In this document: piece after piece, positions 25,578 to 34,573 of the stretch | Position numbering within the stretch: position 1 is the stretch's first letter | Layout: each line of letters opens with the position of its first letter | Assembly (NCBI RefSeq): GCF_000170895.1 | Contig: NZ_ABCS01000012.1 | Coordinates: 1 to 64,000, forward strand | DNA from: Plesiocystis pacifica SIR-1 | Lineage (GTDB): Bacteria; Myxococcota_A; Polyangia; Nannocystales; Nannocystaceae | Direction of reading: 5' to 3' | DNA length: 64,000 nt | Program-made: the position numbers and the translations under genes | The notes under the pieces: model-generated | The model's database searches: none | Seen by the model: only the letters and a program-made list of their open reading frames with translations | What the model was told of the DNA's origin: nothing

Positions 25578-27005
25578 ATGACGGCCAGCACCTCAATCGA
25601 CCTCAACGCCAAGATCCCCAACAACGTCGGCCTCGCCCACGACACCAAGCTTCGGCGTGCGCTCGAAAAATGGCTGCCCAACTACCTCGAGTGGTGGAAC
25701 GACATGGGCCCGACGGACTTCGCCGACAAGCCGGTCTACCTGCGCACGGCGATCAGCGTGAGCAACGAGGGCTGGGCGCACTACGACCACGTGAAGATGC
25801 CGGACTACCGCTGGGGCATCTTCCTCAACCCCCGCAACCCCGACGAGTCGACGATTCGTTGTGGCGACGACGCCGGCAGGAAGGCCTGGTTCGAGGTCCC
25901 CGGTGAGCACCGCAACGCCCTGCGTCGGATCATCGTGACCCAGGCCGACACCGAGCCCGCCTCCGTCGAGCAGCAGCGCCTGCTCGGGCACACCGCGCCG
26001 AGCCTCTACGACATGCGCAACCTGTTCCAGGTCAACGTCGAAGAGGGTCGCCACCTGTGGGCGATGGTCTACCTGCTGCACAAGTACTTCGGCCGCGACG
26101 GCCGCGACGAGGCCGACGAGCTGCTCAACCGCCGCAGCGGCGACGAGGACAAGCCCCGCATCCTCGGCGCCTTCAACCAGCCCTGCGACCACTGGCTGAG
26201 CTTCTTCGCGTTCACCATGTTCACGGACCGCGACGGCAAGTTCCAGCTCGCGGCCCTGGCCGAGTCGGGCTTCGACCCGCTCGCGCGCAGCACCGAGTTC
26301 ATGCTCACCGAGGAGGCCCACCACCTCTTCGTCGGCCAGACCGGCCTGCAGCGCATCATCCAGCGCAGCGCCGAGCTCTACAAGCAAGACCCCAACAACG
26401 ACGTCCGCAACGCCGGCGGCATCGACTTCGACCTCATCCAGCGGACCATCAACTACTGGTTCACCTACAGCCTCGACCTGTTCGGCGGCGAGGTCTCGAA
26501 CAACGCCGCGGACTTCTTCGGCGCGGGCCTCAAGGGCCGCTTCCGCGAGCGCAAGAAGTACGAGGACCACAAGGTCATCGCGGGCACCTACCGCATGCCG
26601 ATGGTCGAGGGCGGCTCGCTCGTCGACAAGGACATCCCGATGCGCAACGCGATGAACGCGGTGCTCCGGGACGAGTACATCACCGACTGCGAGCGAGCGC
26701 TGCGCAAGTGGAACAAGGTGCTGGAGAAGGAGGAGATCGACATCCGCCTGACCCTGCCCAGCCCCCGCTTCCACCGTCACCAGGGCATCTACGCCGGGCA
26801 CTTCTTCAACCCCGCCGGCGAGCTGATCACCGAGGCCGAGTACAACGCCAACCGCGACAAGTGGCTGCTCGTCCCCGCGGACAACGAGTACCTGCTGTCG
26901 ATCATGAAGCCCTGCTACGAGCCCGGGAAGTTCGCCAACTGGATCGCGCCGCCGACCCGCGGCATCGAAGGCCGCCCCCAAGAGTTCGAGTACGTTCGCC
27001 TCTAG
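25578..27005 (+). CDS. boxB: BoxB, benzoyl-CoA 2,3-epoxidase oxygenase subunit
   Basis: A 475-aa di-iron oxygenase, the expected length for BoxB. Ligand-type motifs lie in helices: EEGRH (155-159), D204-H205 in CDHW, and EEAHH (245-249). Other BoxB-like stretches include VNVEEGRHLWAMVYLL, FNQPCDHWLSFFAF and GQTGLQRI. With the reductase BoxA and NADPH it inserts one oxygen atom of O2 into benzoyl-CoA to form the 2,3-epoxide, which BoxC then opens. The start is fixed by a strong AAGGAG at 25565-25570, seven bases before the ATG. No boxA, benzoate-CoA ligase or aldehyde dehydrogenase gene lies nearby, so the electron-transfer partner must be encoded elsewhere. Confidence 0.93.
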   Translation: MTASTSIDLNAKIPNNVGLAHDTKLRRALEKWLPNYLEWWNDMGPTDFADKPVYLRTAISVSNEGWAHYDHVKMPDYRWGIFLNPRNPDESTIRCGDDAGRKAWFEVPGEHRNALRRIIVTQADTEPASVEQQRLLGHTAPSLYDMRNLFQVNVEEGRHLWAMVYLLHKYFGRDGRDEADELLNRRSGDEDKPRILGAFNQPCDHWLSFFAFTMFTDRDGKFQLAALAESGFDPLARSTEFMLTEEAHHLFVGQTGLQRIIQRSAELYKQDPNNDVRNAGGIDFDLIQRTINYWFTYSLDLFGGEVSNNAADFFGAGLKGRFRERKKYEDHKVIAGTYRMPMVEGGSLVDKDIPMRNAMNAVLRDEYITDCERALRKWNKVLEKEEIDIRLTLPSPRFHRHQGIYAGHFFNPAGELITEAEYNANRDKWLLVPADNEYLLSIMKPCYEPGKFANWIAPPTRGIEGRPQEFEYVRL

Positions 27006-27016
27006 TTTGCCCCCGC

Positions 27017-27041
27017 AGGCGCCCTCTCACCGGGGGCGCTT
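27017..27041 (+). terminator. Hairpin just downstream of boxB
   Basis: GCGCCC (27019-27024) pairs with GGGCGC (27034-27039), and flanking and inner pairs extend it to about 10 bp with two wobbles and a 5-base loop. It starts 12 bp after the boxB stop. There is no U-run, so it may be a U-less terminator typical of very GC-rich genomes. Confidence 0.45.
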
Positions 27042-27081
27042 CGTCGCTGTCCGCTCCTCCGCTTTGGCAGGTGGGCAATGG

Positions 27082-27099
27082 CGCCCCCTGAAGGGGGCG
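27082..27099. terminator. Second GC hairpin between boxB and the sigma factor gene
   Basis: CGCCCCCT (27082-27089) and AGGGGGCG (27092-27099) form a perfect 8-bp inverted repeat separated by GA. The tight loop means the innermost pairs must open. It could reinforce termination after boxB. The rest of the 250-bp spacer shows only an AT-rich patch (27215-27223) before the sigma factor start. Confidence 0.4.
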
Positions 27100-27255
27100 G
27101 GCGTTTCCGAGTGAGACCTTCGTTGCGACGCAGCGGGGGTCTTCGTCGTTGGTGTCGTGCGGGGGAGGAGAGACTGTGCGCGCGTGACGCCGATGGGCTC
27201 GGGGAGCGCGCTGCTAAAAATATCCACCCGCCCCCGAGCGCGGCGTGCACTTGCC

Positions 27256-28020
27256 ATGTCGGACGTGTTGTCTTCTGCTGAGACCCGGACCCGGGCCGCC
27301 CTGTCGCGCCCGACGGAGCGGCCCGGGCGAGGGGCGCCCGGTGCCGTACCGGTGAGCGTCGTGCCGGCGCCGCAGGAGGATGACGCGTCGGCCGGTGAAT
27401 CGGGAGCGAGCGAGTTGGGCGGACGGCGTCAGCGAGAGCTCGCCCTGATGGCGGAGGTTCGCCACGCCGACCCGGCGGTGAAGCGCCGGGCCCAGGCGCG
27501 GCTGGTGGAGCTGGTGCTGCCCTCGGTGCTGGGTCGCGCGCGCTCGATCGCGCGGACGCCGGCCGACGCTGAGGACGCCGCGCAGCAGGCGATGATCGAG
27601 ATCATCGAGTCGGCCAAGGGCTTCCGCGGGCAGGGCTCGCTGGTCCGCTGGTGCGACCGCATTGCGATCCGCACGACCTTGAGGTTGCTGCGCCGAGAGA
27701 GCCGCAAGCTCGCCCTGGTCGAGGGCTCCATCGATCCCGACATGGTCGCCAGCGAGGGCCCCGACAGGAGACTCAGCGAGGCCATCCCCGGCGAGGTCCA
27801 GGCCTACCTCGCAGAACTCTCCAAAGACCGCTTCGAGGTCCTGATGCTCCGAGCCCAGGGCTTCACCATCGACGAGATTGCCTCGCGCACCGAGGCTTCC
27901 CCCAATACCGTCAAGGACCGGCTACGCATGGCTCGAAAACAAGTGCAGCGCTCCATCCGTCAGCGAGAGGTCGTGGCCGAGCTCGGGACCAAGCGCGACC
28001 GAGGCGGAGGTCAGTCATGA
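27256..28020 (+). CDS. ECF-type RNA polymerase sigma factor
   Basis: A 254-aa sigma-70-family protein. Region 2 runs over about 70-140 (ARTPADAEDAAQQAMIEI, RGQGSLVRWCDRIAIR) and region 4 over about 175-240 (FEVLMLRAQGFTIDEIAS, EASPNTVKDRLRMARKQV), with no region 1.1 or 3, as in ECF sigma factors. The N-terminal ~60 residues are Pro/Ala-rich and outside the usual domain. The ATG at 27256 is preferred to upstream in-frame starts, which add low-complexity residues. The stop codon overlaps the ATG of a FecR-domain regulator (ATGA), the usual arrangement for a sigma factor with its cognate membrane regulator. Confidence 0.88.
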   Translation: MSDVLSSAETRTRAALSRPTERPGRGAPGAVPVSVVPAPQEDDASAGESGASELGGRRQRELALMAEVRHADPAVKRRAQARLVELVLPSVLGRARSIARTPADAEDAAQQAMIEIIESAKGFRGQGSLVRWCDRIAIRTTLRLLRRESRKLALVEGSIDPDMVASEGPDRRLSEAIPGEVQAYLAELSKDRFEVLMLRAQGFTIDEIASRTEASPNTVKDRLRMARKQVQRSIRQREVVAELGTKRDRGGGQS

Positions 28021-29591
28021 GCGCGACCCGCCACGACTATGAAGAGCTCGTCGCTCGAGCGGCGGCGGGCGAGGAGCTCGACGCGAGCGAGCGCGCCTTC
28101 GTCGAGGCCCACGAGGCCGAGCACCCCGAGCGGGCGGCCGAGGCCGCGCTGTGGCGGGCGAGCCTGGAGCTGCTGGGCTCCGAGCCGCCGCGGGCCGAGC
28201 TCGGCGCGGCGGAGCTGAAGGCGTGGACCGAGCGCGTGCTCGACGGGGGCGAGACCCCGAGCGTGGCAGCCCCCGCGGCTTCGGCGTCGAGCGGCCGCGC
28301 GGGCTGGTTGGTCGCCGCGGGTGGCCTGGCCGCGGCCGCAGCCTTCGCGCTGTGGTGGGCGCTGCCGGGCGATCCCGCGGACGCGGACCCCGGCTCGGTT
28401 CAGGCGCGGACCGACGAGGGCGAGGACTCGGCGCCTGCCGACGCCGCTGAAGCGGTTGGGGCGGTTGAAGCGACCGAAGCTCGAGCCCAAGAGCCCGCCG
28501 CGCGCATGGCCTTGCTCGCCGGCGCGGCGGCCCAGGGCGAAGGCGCCGAGCAACCCGGCGATGTCCTGGGCGCTTCGGAGCGCCTCGCTCTGGCGGGCGG
28601 CCGCGCGTGCCTGGTGTGGACCGAGCCCGTGGCCGTGGTCTGTGCCGAGGGTGGCGAGCTGCGCATCGCCGAGGGCGGGCCCGCGAGCGAGCGGCGCGTG
28701 ATCGTCGAGGGCTCCGTCGCCGTGGCCGCCCTCGACGAGCTCGGGCCGGGGCAGCGCTTCGTCATCGAGACGCCCGTCGCCGAGGTCCGGGCGATCGGCA
28801 CCATCTTTGCGGTCGACGCTCGAGCCGAGGGGACGCGCGTCGAGGTCTTCGAGGGCGTCGTCGAGCTCCGCGAGGGCGAGGCGCAGGTGGGTCGGCTGGC
28901 CCTCGGCGAGGCCGCGCGCGAGCTCGGCCTTGGCGAAGATGCGGACCCGAGCTGGACCGCCCCCGAGCGCGTCGCCGAGCTCCACGCCCTGGCTCGCTCG
29001 TGGCGCGAGCGCGGCGAGGTGGGCGAGGCGGGCTTCGTGCTCGAGGGTGGCGACGCTGCGAAGGCGCATCGCCTCGACGGGCTCGTGCTCGGCGCGGCTC
29101 CGGTCGCCGCGCGGTGGTCCCCGGGGGCGGTGACGCTTCAGCTCGGCGAGGCGCAGCGCGAGCTCGTGCTCGAGGCCGACGCGATCGCGCGGGTCGATCT
29201 CGCGGCGGACCCCGAGGGTGCCGAGCCCACCACGAAGCGGGGTGCGAAGATCCCGAGCGCGGCGAGCCTGGCGGCGGCCGCCCAGCGCAGCCGCATGGCG
29301 CGGGACTACGCCGAGACCGCGCGCTTGTATCGATCGATGCTCGAGCACCACCCCGACAGCCCCGAGGCCAAGAACGTGCCCGTGCGCTTGGGTGACGTCC
29401 TCATGACCCTCGGCGACCACCGCGGGGCGCTGGCCGCTTACGAGCGCTACTCCGCAGGTGTGCTGGCCCCCGAGGCGCAGCTCGGGCGAATCAAGGCCCT
29501 GCGTGCCCTGAAGCGGGACACCGAGGCCGAGGCCGCGATTACGGCGTTTCGCTCGAACTACCCCGAGGACCATCGCGTCGACGGGCTGTGA
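28017..29591 (+). CDS. FecR-domain membrane regulator with C-terminal TPR-like repeats
   Basis: A 524-aa protein. An N-terminal cytoplasmic region of about 90 residues (likely sigma-binding) is followed by one transmembrane helix (GWLVAAGGLAAAAAFALWW, about 94-112) and an acidic linker. A FecR domain follows, with the signature ETPVAEVRAIGTIFAVDA near 245-265 and VEVFEGVVELREGEAQVG after it. The last 100 residues (SRMARDYAETARLYRSMLE, VRLGDVLMTLGDHRGALAAYE) look like tetratricopeptide repeats. It overlaps the ECF sigma gene by four bases and probably acts as its anti-sigma or activator, sensing an envelope signal. The TPR tail is an addition compared with FecR of E. coli. Confidence 0.85.
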   Translation: MSATRHDYEELVARAAAGEELDASERAFVEAHEAEHPERAAEAALWRASLELLGSEPPRAELGAAELKAWTERVLDGGETPSVAAPAASASSGRAGWLVAAGGLAAAAAFALWWALPGDPADADPGSVQARTDEGEDSAPADAAEAVGAVEATEARAQEPAARMALLAGAAAQGEGAEQPGDVLGASERLALAGGRACLVWTEPVAVVCAEGGELRIAEGGPASERRVIVEGSVAVAALDELGPGQRFVIETPVAEVRAIGTIFAVDARAEGTRVEVFEGVVELREGEAQVGRLALGEAARELGLGEDADPSWTAPERVAELHALARSWRERGEVGEAGFVLEGGDAAKAHRLDGLVLGAAPVAARWSPGAVTLQLGEAQRELVLEADAIARVDLAADPEGAEPTTKRGAKIPSAASLAAAAQRSRMARDYAETARLYRSMLEHHPDSPEAKNVPVRLGDVLMTLGDHRGALAAYERYSAGVLAPEAQLGRIKALRALKRDTEAEAAITAFRSNYPEDHRVDGL

Positions 29592-29710
29592 TTCCCTCCA
29601 GGACTAACAAGTCTGGCCCTGCCCGCGCAGTTTCCCGTAATCGGCGACCGCGCGCAGCTATGGACCGCGCTTCCCCCTTCGTCCTACTCTGATCGGGCCA
29701 GGCCTCGCCC

Positions 29711-31348
29711 ATGCGTCGTGCCTCGATCAGCGCTTGTTTGTTCGCGACCGCGATGAGCGGCGGCTGCCTCATGGAGGTGGTCGACGTCGTGCCGATCGCA
29801 GACGCGGGCGAGGACGAAGGGGAGGTTTCGGATGACGAGGCCGGAGACGAGGCTCCCGCCGAGCAGGACGAGGGCGGCTCGGGCCAGGGCGGGGAGGACG
29901 GCGCGCCGCTCTTCGACGTCGGCTCGGGCTCGTCGCAGGTCAGCACCTGCGAGTTCGCCGATCAATTCCCCAGCCACATCGGCTGCGAGTTCTTCGCCAT
30001 CGACCCGGACCTGGCCGGCCTCCACGACGAGGACCCCTACGTGTTCGCGGTCATCAACCCCCTCGACGAGCCCGTCGAGGTCGAGCTGTCCCGGCGCAAC
30101 GACCAATCCTGGGCCCAGGTCGAGCAAGTGACCATCCCGGCCCAGCAGGTCTACGCCTTCGAGCCCGGCGACAACCACGCTCCAGGCACGGGCGTGTTCT
30201 TGTCGGCGGTGTTCCGCCTGACCAGCACCGCGCCGGTGGTCGCCGTGCAGTTCAGCGGCGGCTACAAGTCGAGCGCGACCATGCTCCAGCCCTCGGCCGC
30301 GTGGACGCCCACGACCCACGTCGCCGGCTGGCGCACCCACGAGGGCGTGGGCGAGCGCGCGTTCATGGGCATCGTCGCGCGCAGCTCCGGGACCACGGTC
30401 AAGCTCGCGTCCAGCTTCGACGTGTTCCCGAACACGCCGACGGCCTGGGACGTGCCCGACCCGCTCCCCGACGACCCCGACTTCAACGCGCTCGAGTTCG
30501 AGCTGCAGCCCGGCGCCCTCGCCCGCCTCGACGCCAAGGCGACGGAGGCCGAGGTCGATCACGGGACCAGCGGGACCACCGTGGTCACGGGCCAAGAGCA
30601 CCTCAACTCCGTGTTCTCCGTGCACACCTGCGCGGCCATCCCGGACTACGACGGCGGCTGCGGGCACATGCAAGAGCAGCTCGTGTCGCGCCTCGAGGGC
30701 CAGCACTTCGTCGTCCCGCGCATGGTGCTGTTCAGCGACCCCAACCAGGACCTGGCCGACGTGCACGAGGAGACCATGGTCCAGGTCGTCGCCACGCAGC
30801 CCGAGACCACGGTCTACTTCCTGCACGGCGAGGGCGAGGTGCTCGAGAGCGTGGTCATCGACCCGGCCGACCCCTACGCGGTCTACGAGGCGGAGCGCGA
30901 GCTGATCGTGATCGCGGACCGGCCGGTGGTCGCCTCGGCCTACATGACCAACCCCAAGCTGACGAGCCTCGGCTCGCCCAGCATGGTCCAGCTCGCCCCC
31001 GTCGAGCAGTGGACGGGCATGCACTACGTGTGGGTGCCGGAGGGCTACGAGACCCACCTGCTCATCGCCAGCTTGGCGGGGGCGCAGCTCGAGGTCGAGC
31101 AGGTCGCGACCCTCGACGGCCAGCCCCTGCCGGCCGATCCCCACGCCGACCCGGTGGCGGTCCACGGGGTGTTCGCCGACGAGCTCGGGCAGCGCGAGAT
31201 CACCCGGGTTCCGGTGGCGCCCGGCCTGTTCCGGGTCACCAGCCACAGCCCCTCCTCGGTGGTCGTGGCCGGCTGGCGCAGCGAGGACGGCTTCGCCTAC
31301 CTCGGCGGCTGGGGCCCCTCGCTGGCGGATCTGGGCCCCGCAGGCTGA
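29711..31348 (+). CDS. IgGFc-binding-like surface lipoprotein
   Basis: A 545-aa predicted lipoprotein (lipobox MSGGC, Cys19) with an acidic Glu/Asp/Gly linker to about residue 75. The body contains the pattern of the IgGFc-binding N-terminal domain (CEFADQFPSHIGCEFFAID, VFAVINPLDEPVEVEL, AVFRLTSTAPVVAVQF, LISTSR-like repeats such as ELIVIADRPVVASAYM), which in bacteria marks adhesin-like surface proteins. Ligand unknown. It is followed 63 bp later, after a 7-bp hairpin, by the Hsp90-type ATPase gene on the same strand, so partial readthrough into that operon is possible. Confidence 0.75.
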   Translation: MRRASISACLFATAMSGGCLMEVVDVVPIADAGEDEGEVSDDEAGDEAPAEQDEGGSGQGGEDGAPLFDVGSGSSQVSTCEFADQFPSHIGCEFFAIDPDLAGLHDEDPYVFAVINPLDEPVEVELSRRNDQSWAQVEQVTIPAQQVYAFEPGDNHAPGTGVFLSAVFRLTSTAPVVAVQFSGGYKSSATMLQPSAAWTPTTHVAGWRTHEGVGERAFMGIVARSSGTTVKLASSFDVFPNTPTAWDVPDPLPDDPDFNALEFELQPGALARLDAKATEAEVDHGTSGTTVVTGQEHLNSVFSVHTCAAIPDYDGGCGHMQEQLVSRLEGQHFVVPRMVLFSDPNQDLADVHEETMVQVVATQPETTVYFLHGEGEVLESVVIDPADPYAVYEAERELIVIADRPVVASAYMTNPKLTSLGSPSMVQLAPVEQWTGMHYVWVPEGYETHLLIASLAGAQLEVEQVATLDGQPLPADPHADPVAVHGVFADELGQREITRVPVAPGLFRVTSHSPSSVVVAGWRSEDGFAYLGGWGPSLADLGPAG

Positions 31349-31373
31349 ACCGGCGAGCGGGCGGGTCCCCCGA

Positions 31374-31398
31374 GGGTGCTCGCTACGCAAAAGCACCC
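31374..31398 (+). terminator. 7-bp hairpin between the IgGFc-like and Hsp90-like genes
   Basis: GGGTGCT (31374-31380) and AGCACCC (31392-31398) form a perfect stem with an 11-base loop, 26 bp after one stop and 14 bp before the chosen start of the next gene. No T-run follows. It may attenuate transcription or mark the leader of the ATPase operon. It is one reason for choosing the downstream GTG (31412) for the ATPase. Confidence 0.4.
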
Positions 31399-31411
31399 TA
31401 CACTGAACCGA

Positions 31412-34400
31412 GTGAGCGAGCGTGGCGCCAGTGACTTCCGCGCTCGTGCGCGGGTCGAGGCCGATCGCTACGGCCCGGACCCCTGGATCTTCGTCCGCGA
31501 GCTGCTTCAAAACGCGCGCGATGCCGGGGCCACGCGCGTCGACTTCACCGTCGAGGAGGGCGAGGATCGCACGCGGGTGCGCTGCCGCGACGACGGCGAG
31601 GGCATGAGCGAGGGCCACGCGCGCCGCTACCTGTTCTCGCTCTACGCGTCGAGCAAGGAGAGCAGCAGCAACCAGGTCGGGCGCTTCGGCGTCGGCTTTT
31701 GGTCGATCCTCCGCTTCGAGCCCAAGCGCATCGTGATCCGCTCCTGCCCGCGGGCGGGGGGTCCGGGGTGGGAGATCACCCTCGACGGGGACCTGCGCGA
31801 CGGGGCCCAGGCGCGGGTCGACATGGGGCCGGGGACGGAGATCATCCTCGAGCGCGGGCCGGGGGACGGGGCCGACGAGCGCCGCCTGTTCGAGGCCGCC
31901 CACCAAAACGCGCGCTTTTTGTGTCGCCGGGACCAGCCCGACCAGCCCCTGCCGATCACGGTCAACGGCCGGGAGGTCAACGCCCCCTTCGCCCTCGGGG
32001 CGCCCTGCTCCGCGTTCCGCCGCGGTCGCGTGCGCGGGGTGGTCAGCCTCGGCAACGCGCCGCGGGTCGAGCTCTTTTCTCGGGGGCTGCGGGTGCGCTC
32101 GGCCGCCTGCCTCGACGACCTGCTGGGCAGCGCCAGCCACACCACGCACTCGCGGGTGCGCTTCCCGGAGCTGCCCGGCGGCCTCGCGCCCCAGGCCCTG
32201 CTCGAGAGCGACGGCCTGGACCTGCTGCTCTCGCGCAGCGACGCCCGGGATACGCGGACCCTGCGTCGCCTGGTCAAGCTGGCCCAGGACGAGCTGCGCC
32301 GCCTCGTCGAGCGTCAGCTCGCGGAGATTCGCCCGCCGGGCCTGGGCGAGCGCCTCGCGGGGCTGGGCCGGCGCTTGCTCGGGGAGTCGACCTGGTGGCG
32401 GGCCGTGCTCGCGGCCCTCGCGGGCGGCGTGCTGGCGGTGATCATCGCCCAGATCCTGTGGGCGCCCGTCGAGGGCGTGCCCGGCGGGGTGCTGCTCGAC
32501 GAGGACGGCCGCACGCCCGGGGGCGGCCGCCGGGTCGTGCTGCTCGGCTCGGGCGGGTCGGGGGAGGCCTCCGGTTCGACCGGGAGCGCCCTCGGGGTCG
32601 AGGGCTCGGTGGGCGGCTCGCGGCCTTCGGGGCGCACGCGCTACGGCGACCTGAGCCGGCGCTACAACGGGCCCCAGGTCAGCGAGCTCGACGCGAGCGC
32701 GGCGGAGCCGATCGGTCTGCGCTACCGCCCCGCCGACTCTCGGCCCTACTTCGCCGCGCTGATCATCGAGCGCGTCGGCGGCTCGTCGGAGCAGCGCCCC
32801 GAGCTGGCCGAGGGCGCCTACGTGGGCGTGCGCTGCGAGGCCGACTGCGTCGAGGTCCACCTGCCCGTCGCCGAGGTCGCCGGCGCCCACCTGCGCGTGC
32901 CCGTGCCCACCGGCCACCGCCTCGAGGTCGAGAGCCTCGACTACACCGGGGTCAACCAGCGGGCCTTCCCCGCGCGGGTCAGCCAGAGCGACACCGGCGA
33001 GGCCGTGCTCGTGCTCCCGGCCAACGTCAGCGGGATCCTGCGCTACCGCACCGGGCCCAGCGGCGCGCGCACGCAGGACGCGGGCTCGACCCGGGACGCG
33101 GGCACGCACCCCTTGCCCGAGAAGCTCGAGCGCCAGGCCACGCGCCTGCGCCAGCTGTCCGTGCGCAAGCGCGTCGAGCGGGCGACCGAGATCGTCGCCA
33201 AGCTCGTCCAGTACGACACCGACAGCGAGGTCGGCCGACGCCACGACGCGGCCCGAGCGGCCGGGCAGGACTTCGTGACCCGCACCCTCGACATCGGGGC
33301 CGGCGACTGCGACGTGCAAAACGGCCTGCTCGTCGCGGTGCTGCACGCCGCCGAGGTCGACGCGCGCCTGGCCGTGGGCTGGGTCGGGCACGGCGGTGGC
33401 GTCTCGGCCTGGCTGCACGCCTGGGTCGAGTACCTCGACGAGGACGGGCAGTGGAAGATCGCCGACGCGACCACGCAGCGCTCGGGCTCGTCGCGGACGC
33501 CCGTGCTCGGGCTGCCGGCCAGCGACGCGGTGATCGTGGCCAGCGACATACCCGGGGAGCCCGCCAACCCCGACGAGGCGGGCGAGGACGCGGGCGAGCT
33601 CGTCTCGGCCACGGACGAAGGTGGGGTCGAGTCGGACGCGGGCGAGCCCGTCGAGGGGAGCGCTGCCGAGGCCGGCGAGAGCGCCAACACCGACGCCGAG
33701 GACGAGGAGCCGGCCGAGCCGGGAGCGATCGCCCAGGCCTTCGACGCCATGCTCGGCGCCGTCCCCCTGGGCCTGCGCCACCGCGCCGCCAAGCTGCTCG
33801 GCTCGCCCTGGACGCCCTACCTGTCCCTGGGCCTGGCGCTGTTCGCCCTGCTGGCCCTGGGCTACTCGCTGACCCGCCGCACGGCCCGGCGCGTGCAGCT
33901 GGACGGGACCAGCGACCTGGCCAAGCTGCTCCAGGGCGCTCTGGCCCAGCCCGGGGCCTTCCGCCACTTGCCGGCCCTGTTCCACCGTCGGCTCATTCCC
34001 CTGCGCGGCGGCTCGGCCCTCTCGCTCCAGCGCGCGCGCAGCCTGGCGGCGGACGGGCAGCTCTACCTCGGCTCGGAGCGGACCGGCCTGTGCGCGGCGG
34101 CGCGTCGGCGCGGGGTGACCCTGCTCGACGCCGCGACGCCCGAGGGGCGGACCGTGGGCTCTTCGCTGGGCGCGACCGACCTCGACCGCTGGGGCGACCG
34201 CCTCGAGCGTCGCGCGGAGCTGCCGGTGCTGGCGCTGATCACCACCCACCTGCGCGAGCAGGGCGAGCGCTGGTCCCTCGGCGCCGTCGAGGGCCTGGGC
34301 GAGCGCGTCGCCGCCCTCGAGCTCGCCGGCCTGCTCGGCCCCTTCGGCCTGGGTCGGCGCCTGGGCCAGCGCCTGGTGTTCATCGACGCCGAAGATCCCT

Positions 34401-34573
34401 GGCTGCTCGAGGCCGACGCCCTGTTCGCCCAGCGGCCCCAGGCGGCGGCCTTCGCCGTCCTCGACCACATCCTCGAGCACCTCGACGTCGGGGCCGAGCG
34501 GCGGGCTCGACTGCTCGCGCCGCTGGCCGCCCGGGCCCTGCTCGAGGCCACGGGCAAGGGGGGCGCCGCGTGA
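31412..34573 (+). CDS. Transmembrane Hsp90-type (GHKL) ATPase with a transglutaminase-like domain
   Basis: A 1053-aa multidomain protein. Residues 1-~200 are an Hsp90-like ATPase: N-box ELLQNARDAG (Glu30, Asn34), DDGEGM (60-65) and the lid motif VGRFGVGFWS (89-98). A hydrophobic helix lies at about 326-348. Residues about 560-700 form a transglutaminase-like cysteine-peptidase fold with Cys633 in GDCDVQN, His669 in WLHAWVEY and Asp685 in IADAT, a complete triad. An acidic linker (about 720-775) and a second helix (about 803-822) follow, then 230 residues of unknown fold. With two helices the transglutaminase domain should face the periplasm and both ends the cytoplasm. Start GTG at 31412 is preferred; 31376 is possible. 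It overlaps the next gene by GTGA. I know of no characterised protein with this architecture. Confidence 0.85.
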   Translation: MSERGASDFRARARVEADRYGPDPWIFVRELLQNARDAGATRVDFTVEEGEDRTRVRCRDDGEGMSEGHARRYLFSLYASSKESSSNQVGRFGVGFWSILRFEPKRIVIRSCPRAGGPGWEITLDGDLRDGAQARVDMGPGTEIILERGPGDGADERRLFEAAHQNARFLCRRDQPDQPLPITVNGREVNAPFALGAPCSAFRRGRVRGVVSLGNAPRVELFSRGLRVRSAACLDDLLGSASHTTHSRVRFPELPGGLAPQALLESDGLDLLLSRSDARDTRTLRRLVKLAQDELRRLVERQLAEIRPPGLGERLAGLGRRLLGESTWWRAVLAALAGGVLAVIIAQILWAPVEGVPGGVLLDEDGRTPGGGRRVVLLGSGGSGEASGSTGSALGVEGSVGGSRPSGRTRYGDLSRRYNGPQVSELDASAAEPIGLRYRPADSRPYFAALIIERVGGSSEQRPELAEGAYVGVRCEADCVEVHLPVAEVAGAHLRVPVPTGHRLEVESLDYTGVNQRAFPARVSQSDTGEAVLVLPANVSGILRYRTGPSGARTQDAGSTRDAGTHPLPEKLERQATRLRQLSVRKRVERATEIVAKLVQYDTDSEVGRRHDAARAAGQDFVTRTLDIGAGDCDVQNGLLVAVLHAAEVDARLAVGWVGHGGGVSAWLHAWVEYLDEDGQWKIADATTQRSGSSRTPVLGLPASDAVIVASDIPGEPANPDEAGEDAGELVSATDEGGVESDAGEPVEGSAAEAGESANTDAEDEEPAEPGAIAQAFDAMLGAVPLGLRHRAAKLLGSPWTPYLSLGLALFALLALGYSLTRRTARRVQLDGTSDLAKLLQGALAQPGAFRHLPALFHRRLIPLRGGSALSLQRARSLAADGQLYLGSERTGLCAAARRRGVTLLDAATPEGRTVGSSLGATDLDRWGDRLERRAELPVLALITTHLREQGERWSLGAVEGLGERVAALELAGLLGPFGLGRRLGQRLVFIDAEDPWLLEADALFAQRPQAAAFAVLDHILEHLDVGAERRARLLAPLAARALLEATGKGGAA

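Noticed and set aside
31376-31411. Upstream GTG start for the Hsp90-type ATPase at 31376
   Set aside because: It lies inside the stem of a hairpin and adds 12 residues before the conserved beginning of the ATPase domain; kept only as an alternative.
29684-34480. A leftward reading frame of almost 1600 codons opposite the IgGFc-like and Hsp90-like genes
   Set aside because: No start context or recognisable domain, biased Gly/Val/Arg/Glu composition, and the opposite strand carries HSP90-type and transglutaminase motifs.
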